64,000 nt of DNA. It comes from Mesorhizobium sp. CU3. GTDB taxonomy: Bacteria > Pseudomonadota > Alphaproteobacteria > Rhizobiales > Rhizobiaceae. Every line of letters begins with the position of its first letter. The first letter of the stretch is position 1. This document shows, piece by piece, positions 27,026 through 34,811 of the stretch. A program made the translations under genes and the position numbers. Below the pieces are notes generated by a model, which made no database searches, had not been told where the DNA came from, and was given only the letters and a program-made list of their open reading frames with translations. The stretch lies in the NCBI RefSeq assembly GCF_006442965.1, contig NZ_VFWX01000006.1, positions 62,001 through 126,000 on the forward strand. Reading direction: 5' to 3'.

Positions 27026-27925
27026 CTAACTCGGAGGAAGCGCGCACCGCGACGCGATAGCCGGAAGGTCCCAGAGGTCGAATTTCCAGATCAAGAATAT
27101 CAATAAGGCTATGACAACAAGACTAAAGACCCGTGCTCTTACACGGGCTGACTTATGAGTCAGCCAAGGTATGGGCGCCAGCAAATCGGCGTGTCTGGAA
27201 TTACCATCGACGGGATACAATATAGCCCATCCTCGCGTGAAATCGAGGTAGTCCCTCGAAAAAATAAGGATGCCCATTACCAAGGGAAAGCCAAAGATGG
27301 ACTTCCCGTGATAGTTAGCCGGACAGGTATCCCCGATGGTTATGAAAAGTGCGTACATACCCACGAGGCATAAAAGCAAGAAGCTGTTCATTGAGAGCCA
27401 AAACACTTTAAGGGCCGAAATCTGAGCCGACTCGCTCGCCGGCTTCTGAATAAGCGAAAAAGCATCACGGAAAATTAGAAGCGCTAGCCCCAGTCCAATG
27501 AGAAGAACATACGACACAAAAAACCAAGTAAATCCAACCGCACTCGTAAACTTCTCCGCGAGAGCATGGGCCATAAGAAAGAATGGCACCATCGTGAAGA
27601 CGTTCACAAGGTAGTCTATACCGAATTGAAATGGTCCAACAGGGGCCAGTGGCTCCTTTGCATATACTACATCAAGAAAACGGTCGCCTTGGTAATAAAA
27701 CAATCCAGCGGTTATGATAAAAGCAATGGTCATTTCCGCGTGAAGGATAATTGATTCTATTCCAAATTGTTCAATCTTGTCAAAATTCTGTATTTTTTCG
27801 TAAGTGGAAGCGGCAACAACGCCGAAACTTATTGCAAACAAGACCGCATAGAGGCGCTTAAGGTTATCAACTGTACGTTCTGACTGCCTGACACGCTCGC
27901 GTCGTATGTCCTCTTCCGTAGTCAT
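27026..27925 (-). CDS. Multi-pass membrane protein of unknown function
   Basis: A 299-residue protein with about seven hydrophobic segments: near residues 28-40 (LYAVLFAISFGVVAAS), 69-80, 106-120, 134-152, 176-196, 211-222 and 274-291. A charged N-terminus (TTEEDIRRERVRQSERTVDN) precedes the first. ATG 27925 is chosen for its GGGGGAAC ribosome site; the frame is open 21 codons further. It is divergent from the seven-gene operon over about 200 bp. Base composition is AT-rich compared with the flanking chromosome. A membrane effector for the neighbouring system is possible but only by position. Confidence 0.65.
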   Translation of the reverse strand: MTTEEDIRRERVRQSERTVDNLKRLYAVLFAISFGVVAASTYEKIQNFDKIEQFGIESIILHAEMTIAFIITAGLFYYQGDRFLDVVYAKEPLAPVGPFQFGIDYLVNVFTMVPFFLMAHALAEKFTSAVGFTWFFVSYVLLIGLGLALLIFRDAFSLIQKPASESAQISALKVFWLSMNSFLLLCLVGMYALFITIGDTCPANYHGKSIFGFPLVMGILIFSRDYLDFTRGWAILYPVDGNSRHADLLAPIPWLTHKSARVRARVFSLVVIALLIFLIWKFDLWDLPAIASRCALPPS

Positions 27926-28132
27926 TAGTTCCCCCAGAGTAGCCCCAGCTACGAAATCAGCATGCCCCCATCTCAAGGTCAACTTCATAGTGAGGTGAAC
28001 GGATTGAGATGCTATTGACTGAGTCGCTCTCGATTGTCAGCCGCACAGTAGTGAATTTGGTGCGCTTGGCAGAAAGATTTGATAATCAGCTTGCTGGGCA
28101 TGAGCTGATTTTTTCAGCGGGGGAGAAGAAGC

Positions 28133-29155
28133 ATGGTGGGCGCGCAGCACAATCTCGCAATCTATGACGTGGAACTCGACCGCGAGAACCCACGGATTCG
28201 TCGCTTTCTTGAAGGCTATGAGGGCGAACTCACGGACGACCGGATCGCGCTGGCACTTGATGTCGCCGGCGATTTTGACTCTGAGGGGAAGGGTGCCACT
28301 ACGCCGGAGAAGCTTCGAAATTCGATCCTGGCCTATGGCGGCATCATGCAGCCAATTATCGTAAATCGTCAGGCAGACGGACGACTCGTGTGCATTGAGG
28401 GGAACACCAGACTCTATATCTACCGCCAGTTTCATGCCGAGGGGGTTGAGGGAGATTGGTCGCACATCCCAGCCATTGTTCATGAAGGTCTACAAGGCGA
28501 CGGAATGGATGCGATTCGTCTTCAGGCACATCTGGTCGGCCCACGTGCCTGGGACGCTTACTCGAAGGCCAAGTACCAATATGAGCTACACTACAAGCAC
28601 CTGATGCCACTTGATCGGCTGGTGGAACTCTGCGGTGGCGACCGGCGCGACGTTCAGAAATCAATCAACGCCTACGCTGATATGGAAAACCACTACCGCA
28701 AGCTACACGAACCGGGCGAACCTTATGACACGCAGCGATTCAGCGGCTTTGTCGAACTGCAGAACAATAAGGTGAAGACGGCTATCCTAAAGGCCGGGCT
28801 GTCGCTGGACGACTTCGCGGCTTGGATCAAGGATGGTCGTATTGGCGGGTTGGCCACAGTGCGCCAGCTTCCACGTGTGCTCGCTGACAAGGCTGCGCGC
28901 AGCGTTTTCCTTAAGAAGGGCATCAAAGCCGCCCTCGATACAATCGAAAAACCGGAAGTTAGCGCCGACTTGCGCAACGCTACGATCAGCCAATTGTCGC
29001 GAGCGTTGACGGAGAAGATCGAGACATTGCCATATGCAGAAATGAAGAGACTGCAAGCCAATCCCGACGATGACGCAATCCGCTATATCGTGGATGCGCT
29101 TGACGCTCTCCAAACTCTAATCGCCGATATTAACCAGCAGAGCAATGTCGGGTGA
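28133..29155 (+). CDS. ParB/Srx-fold protein 1 of the island operon
   Basis: A 340-residue protein. The ParB-like N-terminal domain is seen in LDRENPRI (15-22), ILAYGGIMQPIIVN (65-78) and the nucleotide-binding-type motif EGNTRLYIYRQ (89-99), equivalent to the G-E-x-R box. The C-terminal two thirds are helical, without an obvious ParB HTH match. ParB-fold proteins bind nucleotides (CTP in true ParB) and may clamp DNA or act as nucleases or kinases. GGGGGAGAAGAAGC precedes the ATG. It is the first gene of the operon and overlaps the next by 11 nt. This is not a partition protein: there is no ParA. Confidence 0.82.
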   Translation: MVGAQHNLAIYDVELDRENPRIRRFLEGYEGELTDDRIALALDVAGDFDSEGKGATTPEKLRNSILAYGGIMQPIIVNRQADGRLVCIEGNTRLYIYRQFHAEGVEGDWSHIPAIVHEGLQGDGMDAIRLQAHLVGPRAWDAYSKAKYQYELHYKHLMPLDRLVELCGGDRRDVQKSINAYADMENHYRKLHEPGEPYDTQRFSGFVELQNNKVKTAILKAGLSLDDFAAWIKDGRIGGLATVRQLPRVLADKAARSVFLKKGIKAALDTIEKPEVSADLRNATISQLSRALTEKIETLPYAEMKRLQANPDDDAIRYIVDALDALQTLIADINQQSNVG

Positions 29156-29546
29156 GTCGGCGCTTCATTCGCGGTTAGTGGAACGTCTCGTTGTCCATAT
29201 CCGCGGTCAACATCTCGCGCCGCGAGGGCTTCTCCTTTTGGCCGATCACCACAGTCACGGAATCAATCGCCCAACCTCCATTGAGGGTTACATGCCCGAC
29301 GTGTTCGCGAGCGACCTGCCAGTGACGTTCGAGGTAATCGGAGAGGCCAAGACACCCCTAGACCTTGAGACCCAACGGTCCGCAAGGCAAATACGAGCAT
29401 TTCTCAATTATCTCGCGCTGCGCCCCAATACGAGTTTCTACCTGTCGGTCCCGCCGTTCACCTCTGCTCGATCATGGACAATTTTGAATCGCATTCGTCT
29501 TCCTCACCACGCAAGCGTCTCCATTGAGGTCATCGATGGCGTCTGA
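29145..29546 (+). CDS. Small PD-(D/E)XK nuclease-like protein
   Basis: A 133-residue protein with a compact nuclease signature: G48-Y-x-P-D52 in EGYMPDVFASD, then E67-A-K69 in FEVIGEAKT, then the helix QRSARQIRAFLNYL carrying the usual Gln/Arg positions. This D-x14-E-x-K layout fits the core of restriction-endonuclease-like folds; the length is small, like resolvase or VRR-type nucleases. It overlaps both neighbours (11 nt upstream, 11 nt downstream) and precedes a SNF2 helicase, which suggests a nuclease subunit worked by the helicase. No family name is recognised. Confidence 0.65.
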   Translation: MSGESALHSRLVERLVVHIRGQHLAPRGLLLLADHHSHGINRPTSIEGYMPDVFASDLPVTFEVIGEAKTPLDLETQRSARQIRAFLNYLALRPNTSFYLSVPPFTSARSWTILNRIRLPHHASVSIEVIDGV

Positions 29547-31041
29547 AGCTCATCCCCGCCTTAGGCGCATGGCTGACCTCAATCTGAGTGCGTTGCATAA
29601 AGGTTTTGCCTATCAGCTTGACGCGGTTGAGGCAGTCAAACATCTGCCGTTTGCAGCTTTGTTTCACGAGCAAGGACTAGGAAAAACCAAAATCGGCATC
29701 GATGTTGCTCTCGAATGGCTGCGTGAAGATGTCGTCGATAGCATTTTATTTGTAACAAAACGGAGCCTTGTGCAAAACTGGCTCGACGAAATTAGGGCAC
29801 ATTCCTATCTGAAACCTCGCGTGATGGATCAAAATCACGCGTCTAATTTCTACGCGTTTAATAGTCAAACTCCGCTGTATCTTGGGCACTATGAGGTAAT
29901 CAGAAGCGAGGAGCGCCGAATGGAGCTCTTCCTCAAAACACGCCGGGTGGGCGTTATTCTCGACGAAGCCCAGAAGATTAAAAATCCTGAAACTGACTTG
30001 GCAAAATCGTTTCATCGGCTAGCACCAAGGTTTGTCCGACGCATCATCATGACCGGCACCCCGGTCGCCAATCGTCCTTATGACCTATGGTCACAGGTAT
30101 TCTTCCTCGATCAAGGTGCTTCTCTGGGAACCGATTTCCCAAGCTTCAAGCAGCAACTTGATCTCACCAATGATCTTTGGGCCAACGACAGCCGCCGCGA
30201 GCGATTTGAGGACGCGCTGGCGGGTGTATTTGCCCGCATCCGCGAATTCTCTGTCCGTGAGACAAAAGCGTCGACGGGCATAGAGCTTCCAGAGAAGCGG
30301 ATTCAGAACGTGCCGGTGGAACTCGCGCCACGACAGCGCGCGCTCTACAATGAAATCAAGGATGAGCTCAGCGCGTCGGTTGTCGTCGGCAGCCAACTGA
30401 TTGAAGATGATGCCGAAGAGGTACTGAAGCGATTGCTACGACTCGTGCAGCTTGCTTCAAACCCCCGATTGATCGATGAATCCTACGAGGAGCAACCTGG
30501 GAAATTCGCCGCACTCGACAGGCTAGTCGAGGGCGCGGTATCTGCTGGCTCGAAATTGATCGTGTGGAGCAGTTTTGTCGCGAATGTCGACCAGCTTGCC
30601 AATCACCTCAAGCCTTATGGTGCAGTCAAGGTCCATGGTGCGCTAGATATTGCGGCTCGGAATGAAGCCATTTCCGTCTTCAAGCGAGACCCTGATTGTC
30701 GTGTACTGGTGGCAACGCCTGGCGCCGCGAAGGAAGGCCTCACTCTGACGGTCGCCAATCATGCCATCTTCTACGACCGCTCCTTTAGTCTCGATGACTA
30801 TCTGCAAGCTCAAGACCGGATTCATCGCATCTCACAGTCGCAGACTTGCTACGTCTGGAATTTGATTGGAGCTGACACCGTCGACGAATGGGTGGATGCG
30901 CTTCTAGCCGCAAAGCGTCTCGCTGCTCAACTCGCCCAGGCGGATGTAGACAAAAACGAATATTCCAGACTGGCGAATTATGATTTCGGGCGCATTGTGA
31001 AGGAGATATTGGAGGCGCATGGACAAACCGACGAAGGCTGA
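29536..31041 (+). CDS. SNF2-family DNA helicase/translocase
   Basis: A 501-residue superfamily 2 ATPase. Motif I EQGLGKT (45-51), motif II DEAQ (143-146), motif III TGTPVAN, motif IV region KLIVWSSF, motif V GAAKEGLTLTVAN and motif VI QAQDRIHRISQ (424-434). The single short body without extra domains matches bacterial SNF2 translocases found in DISARM, Dpd and type III-like restriction clusters. ATG 29536 is preferred: TTGAGG lies 6 nt before it and it overlaps the previous stop. Its end overlaps the second ParB-like gene by 23 nt. It should move along duplex DNA to displace proteins or drive the nuclease partner. Confidence 0.93.
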   Translation: MASEAHPRLRRMADLNLSALHKGFAYQLDAVEAVKHLPFAALFHEQGLGKTKIGIDVALEWLREDVVDSILFVTKRSLVQNWLDEIRAHSYLKPRVMDQNHASNFYAFNSQTPLYLGHYEVIRSEERRMELFLKTRRVGVILDEAQKIKNPETDLAKSFHRLAPRFVRRIIMTGTPVANRPYDLWSQVFFLDQGASLGTDFPSFKQQLDLTNDLWANDSRRERFEDALAGVFARIREFSVRETKASTGIELPEKRIQNVPVELAPRQRALYNEIKDELSASVVVGSQLIEDDAEEVLKRLLRLVQLASNPRLIDESYEEQPGKFAALDRLVEGAVSAGSKLIVWSSFVANVDQLANHLKPYGAVKVHGALDIAARNEAISVFKRDPDCRVLVATPGAAKEGLTLTVANHAIFYDRSFSLDDYLQAQDRIHRISQSQTCYVWNLIGADTVDEWVDALLAAKRLAAQLAQADVDKNEYSRLANYDFGRIVKEILEAHGQTDEG

Positions 31042-32050
31042 AACCCGCGAGCTGACCGGCACGCTTCGTCTGCGCGGCGTCGACGTGGCCACGACCACGC
31101 GCGACATCACCTACACCGCGCTCCAATTCTATGTCGACAATCCCCGTATCTATTCCCTTGTGCGGGGCGATGGGCACTCTCCAAATCAAACTGAAATCCT
31201 GAAGCGGCTGCAAGGTCTAGAGCATGTCCGTGAGCTGGTGCAGGACATTCAAACCAATGGTGGTCTCATTGATCCCTTGATAGTGAGGGATGGCGACTTT
31301 GTCGTCCTGGAGGGCAACAGCCGGCTAGCGGCCTATCACTATCTCGCCGGACAGGATCAGAGTCGCTGGGGAAAGGTCCGTTGTACCCTCTTGCCCGCGG
31401 ACATTGACGAAAAGCTCGTCTATGCCTTGCTCGCCCAATATCACGTCAAGGGAAAGAAGGATTGGGCGCCCTACGAAAAGGCCGGCTTCGTTTATCGGCG
31501 CTTCAAAGACCAGCAGGTGGACCTGCCAGTCGTTGCCACCGAGATCGGGCTAACGAAGGATGAGGTAAAGCACCTGATTGCTGTCTACCAGTTTATGATC
31601 GATCACGACGATCAGGACCGCGAGCATTGGAGTTATTACGACGAACTCCTGAAGTCGCGGAAGATCAAGAAGGCCAGAGAAGAGGTGCCTGGCTTTGACG
31701 ATTTCGTCGTCGGTGAGGTTCAGGCCGGTCGATTCGGCAAAGCAATGGATCTGCGTGACAAGCTCCCGACCATCTGCGCTGCCAACCCGAAGATATTGAA
31801 GCGCTATATGGCCGGTACCTGGGATTTTGCAGAGGCTCATGAGGCGGCTGTGACCGCCGGCGGCGAGAACCATGCACTTAACAAGCTTAAGCGATTCCGC
31901 AATTGGCTCGCAGCCGCCTCCACCGAAGACGACCTAGTCGAAGCGCCAAAGGCCATCCGGGACTCCATTCAATACGAACTCAAAGAGATCGAGAAGAAGG
32001 CCAAAAAGCTCAAGGACACGCTGGAACAGAAAAAGAACACCATCGGCTGA
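31019..32050 (+). CDS. ParB/Srx-fold protein 2 of the island operon
   Basis: A 343-residue protein. ParB-like features: FYVDNPRIYSL (38-48), VQDIQTNGGLIDPLIVR (74-90) and the motif VLEGNSRLAAYHYL (96-109). A middle helical domain (about 140-300) includes EIGLTKDEVKHLI, which could be an HTH. The C-terminus is a Lys/Glu-rich coiled coil (ELKEIEKKAKKLKDTLEQKK). It shares the E-G-N-x-R-L box with the other ParB-like protein but little else, so the two are old paralogs with distinct roles. Starts inside the helicase gene. Confidence 0.82.
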   Translation: MDKPTKAETRELTGTLRLRGVDVATTTRDITYTALQFYVDNPRIYSLVRGDGHSPNQTEILKRLQGLEHVRELVQDIQTNGGLIDPLIVRDGDFVVLEGNSRLAAYHYLAGQDQSRWGKVRCTLLPADIDEKLVYALLAQYHVKGKKDWAPYEKAGFVYRRFKDQQVDLPVVATEIGLTKDEVKHLIAVYQFMIDHDDQDREHWSYYDELLKSRKIKKAREEVPGFDDFVVGEVQAGRFGKAMDLRDKLPTICAANPKILKRYMAGTWDFAEAHEAAVTAGGENHALNKLKRFRNWLAAASTEDDLVEAPKAIRDSIQYELKEIEKKAKKLKDTLEQKKNTIG

Positions 32051-32173
32051 CCGGTATTTTCGCCTCAGAGCGCGTTTTAGATCGACACCGCTTCAAAAAT
32101 TGGCTATCGGAATTCTTAAGGTGACGAAACTGCATTGAACGGCTGCAGATTTGCCATCGTAGGGAGTCACGGG

Positions 32174-33190
32174 ATGGCGAATCTGGTGCTGAACTGTCTG
32201 CGAGGCATGTCCGCCGGGCGGCCGGTGCTGCTCGGGTCGGCGTCGGCGAGGACGCTTTACACGATCAGCTTCGCCGACGTTCTTGACGAGCAAACAGGTC
32301 GTGGCTATCAGCGCCGCTTCAATGCACAGCACAGCCTGGATTTTCGTCGCTATATCCAGCGGACCGGAAGCGCGACCATTCCGCTGACATTCAACCTGCG
32401 TGCGCGTGTCGATGGCGCGTGGCGTCTCATCGACCTACCGACTGGCATGGCCGCCCTCCATGTGGATACTAATTCAAGGGTTCTCGCTCAGGTCGATTGC
32501 CAGCATCGTCTCGGCTATCTTTCCGATATTGATCTTGATCTCCCCTTCATGAGCTTCATCGAGTTGGACGCGCGTGAGGAGATGGAGATCTTTGGCATCA
32601 TCAACGGGAAGGCCAAGGGCCTTTCGCGCAGCCTGCTCGATTTTCATGATGCCCAGCTATGTGAAGACCTCGCCACAGAGCGCCCTGAGTTGCTGGTTGC
32701 TCTATTTCTCAAGAATGAGGTGACTTCCCCTTGGTATCGGCGCCTGGATCTCGGAGGTAATCCGGTGTCAGGACTCGACCGGCGTGCTTCGCTACGCACA
32801 GTCCAAAAGGCGGTAAAGGTTTTCCTTCGTCGTACAAAACCGTCCGTGCCCATGAGTGCCGAGCAGGCGGCTCAGACGGTTCATGATTTTTGGGTGGCGG
32901 TGGCCGCCGTCCTGCCTGATGCATTTGCCAAGCCGCGGTCGTATCTCGTGACAAAAGGTATCGGCGTCTATGCTTTAATGGAACTCGCCGCCGATATCGT
33001 CTGCGAACAGCCCGGCAAAATCCCAGACACAGCCACATTTACCGCAAGCCTTGCGGACTTCGCGACCGGATTTGATTGGTCAACCAGCGGCCCGTTGAAG
33101 GGTCTGGGGGGAGAAGGCGGGGTTAGCGAAGCCCTTAGGCTAGTTCGTGACGCCCGGCGTCGAGCGCGATTGAAGGTGGCGCATGGCTAA
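32174..33190 (+). CDS. DndB-family (DGQHR-domain) protein with a DCQHR motif
   Basis: A 338-residue protein of the DndB/DGQHR superfamily. Marker residues: YQRRFNAQHSLDFRRYI (45-61) and VDCQHRLGYL (107-116), where the normal G of D-G-Q-H-R is Cys109; then 'EMEIFGIINGKAKGLSRSL', matching the family's F-x-x-I-N-x-x-x-K-x-L-s box. DndB regulates or supports DNA phosphorothioation, and relatives accompany Dpd (deazaguanine) systems. ATG 32174 is chosen because AGGGAG precedes it; a TTG 13 codons upstream is weaker. The 123-bp gap before it is the only real gap in the operon and may hold an internal promoter. It overlaps the radical SAM gene by 8 nt. Confidence 0.8.
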   Translation: MANLVLNCLRGMSAGRPVLLGSASARTLYTISFADVLDEQTGRGYQRRFNAQHSLDFRRYIQRTGSATIPLTFNLRARVDGAWRLIDLPTGMAALHVDTNSRVLAQVDCQHRLGYLSDIDLDLPFMSFIELDAREEMEIFGIINGKAKGLSRSLLDFHDAQLCEDLATERPELLVALFLKNEVTSPWYRRLDLGGNPVSGLDRRASLRTVQKAVKVFLRRTKPSVPMSAEQAAQTVHDFWVAVAAVLPDAFAKPRSYLVTKGIGVYALMELAADIVCEQPGKIPDTATFTASLADFATGFDWSTSGPLKGLGGEGGVSEALRLVRDARRRARLKVAHG

Positions 33191-34811
33191 TAAGAACATT
33201 CTGCTCATCGAGCCTGACTACAAGAACAAGTACCCGCCTCTGGGGCTGATGAAAATCGCACAATATCACGGGCCTGATGGTCAGCGGGATGTAGTGAGGT
33301 TCATCAAAGGTCAGGACCGCTCAGTTCTCAGTCAGGCTTGGGATCGTGTCTACGTAACTACCCTCTTCTCTTTCGAATACCCCAAAATTGCCCAGACCAT
33401 CGATTTTGCTCTGACTGTGGTGAATGGCCAAGCCGACAAGGTTTTCGTGGGCGGTATCGCTGCGTCGCTGATGCATGAGCGGTTTCTTGAGGAACGCCGT
33501 TGGGCCGGCATACGCTTTATCAAGGGCCTCCTATCGGAGCCGCCAGCGATTGCGCTCCAGCTCGATGAGTTCGCCGAAGAGCTCTACTCGGATGACTTCA
33601 CAGGTAAGCCGATCGAAGATCTGATTCCCGATTACTCCATCTTGGCCCAAGTGGACTACCAGTATGCAGTGCGCGATGCGTACTTTGCCTACACCTCGCG
33701 CGGCTGCATTCGGAAATGTCATTTTTGCGGTGTTCCGAAACTGGAAGGAATGCAGCGAGATACCGATTCGCTGACCGAACTCGTGCGCGCGATCGACTCT
33801 CGTTACGGTCCAAAAAAGGACCTGATACTGATGGACAACAATGTGGTTGCGAGCGCCCGTTTCAAGGAAATCATCGCCGAAATTCGTGACCTTGGTTTCA
33901 TCCCGGGCGCAAAGCTTCAGCGCGAAGGAATGCGGGTTCCGGTTCAGCGGCGAGTTGACTTCAATCAGGGGGTGGATGCGCGGATTCTGTGCAAGGATCC
34001 AATGTATTTGCGCGAGCTGTCCACAATTTGCCTCAAGCCGCTGCGGATTGCTTTTGACCATCTTGGGGTCAAGAAGCCCTATGAGCAGGCTGTCCGCTAT
34101 GCACATGAATTCGGCTTGACCGAACTATCCAACTATATGCTCTACAATTTCCACGACGATCCTTCAGATCTGTTCGAGCGTATGCGGATGAACGTAGCTT
34201 TGAACGAGGAGCTTGGCGTTCGAATCTGGTCATTCCCCATGCGCTATCAGCCGACCAATCGGCCTGACCGGGGACATGTGGCCGCAAAATGGACGCGCTA
34301 TCAGTTGCGTTCCATGCAGCTCATTCTCCAGGCTACCCACGGCGTTGTTAGTGGCGAGCCGCAGTTTTTCAAACGAGCCTTCGGTGATACCGCTGACGAA
34401 TACGAGAATATTCTCGCGTTACCGCACGACTTCATCTTCAATCGCGACTGGTACGAATATCGAGACGGACGTCCTGAATTTGATGAGTTTCAGAAGGCAT
34501 TTTCACGGCTAGGCGCTCAAGAGCGCGGTGAACTGCTTACTCTGCTCTCATCATGCGACCCAAGGGAGTTTTCCTTCCTACCGGACCAGGCAGTAAGCGC
34601 GGATGTTTCGCAAATTCTGCGCTTCTACGTGCCTCGGCCAAAGAGCGAGTTGTTCGCTATCTGGGAGAAGCAGCGCACGCGAAATCGCGATTTCGTCGAC
34701 CTTGGGCTCGCTGAGGATGAGCGAGTTGAGGATGCTGGTCTAGACTATGAGGAGAACATCGCGGTGTCTTCGCTTGCAACACGGCCGCCAGAACATGGGG
34801 CCGCCGTATGA
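33183..34811 (+). CDS. Radical SAM enzyme with B12-binding-like N-terminus
   Basis: A 542-residue protein. Residues 1-150 resemble the Rossmann-like B12-binding region of methylthiotransferase and BchE-type enzymes (NILLIEPDYKNKYPPLGLMK, KVFVGGIAASL), though the DxHxxG cobalamin motif is not seen. The radical SAM cluster site is C175-x3-C179-x2-C182 in RGCIRKCHFCGVPKLEG. Following strands include DLILMDNNVVAS and 'DFNQGVDARILCKDP', family-typical for substrate and SAM binding. The C-terminal 150 residues are helical and unassigned. It has coupled starts and stops with both neighbours. Radical chemistry on DNA bases or on a protein partner is inferred from context only. Confidence 0.87.
   Translation: MANKNILLIEPDYKNKYPPLGLMKIAQYHGPDGQRDVVRFIKGQDRSVLSQAWDRVYVTTLFSFEYPKIAQTIDFALTVVNGQADKVFVGGIAASLMHERFLEERRWAGIRFIKGLLSEPPAIALQLDEFAEELYSDDFTGKPIEDLIPDYSILAQVDYQYAVRDAYFAYTSRGCIRKCHFCGVPKLEGMQRDTDSLTELVRAIDSRYGPKKDLILMDNNVVASARFKEIIAEIRDLGFIPGAKLQREGMRVPVQRRVDFNQGVDARILCKDPMYLRELSTICLKPLRIAFDHLGVKKPYEQAVRYAHEFGLTELSNYMLYNFHDDPSDLFERMRMNVALNEELGVRIWSFPMRYQPTNRPDRGHVAAKWTRYQLRSMQLILQATHGVVSGEPQFFKRAFGDTADEYENILALPHDFIFNRDWYEYRDGRPEFDEFQKAFSRLGAQERGELLTLLSSCDPREFSFLPDQAVSADVSQILRFYVPRPKSELFAIWEKQRTRNRDFVDLGLAEDERVEDAGLDYEENIAVSSLATRPPEHGAAV

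Noticed and set aside
28133..32050. ParB-like genes as a plasmid partition locus
   Set aside because: No ParA-type ATPase, no parS-like repeats and no replication gene; the context is a helicase-nuclease operon.
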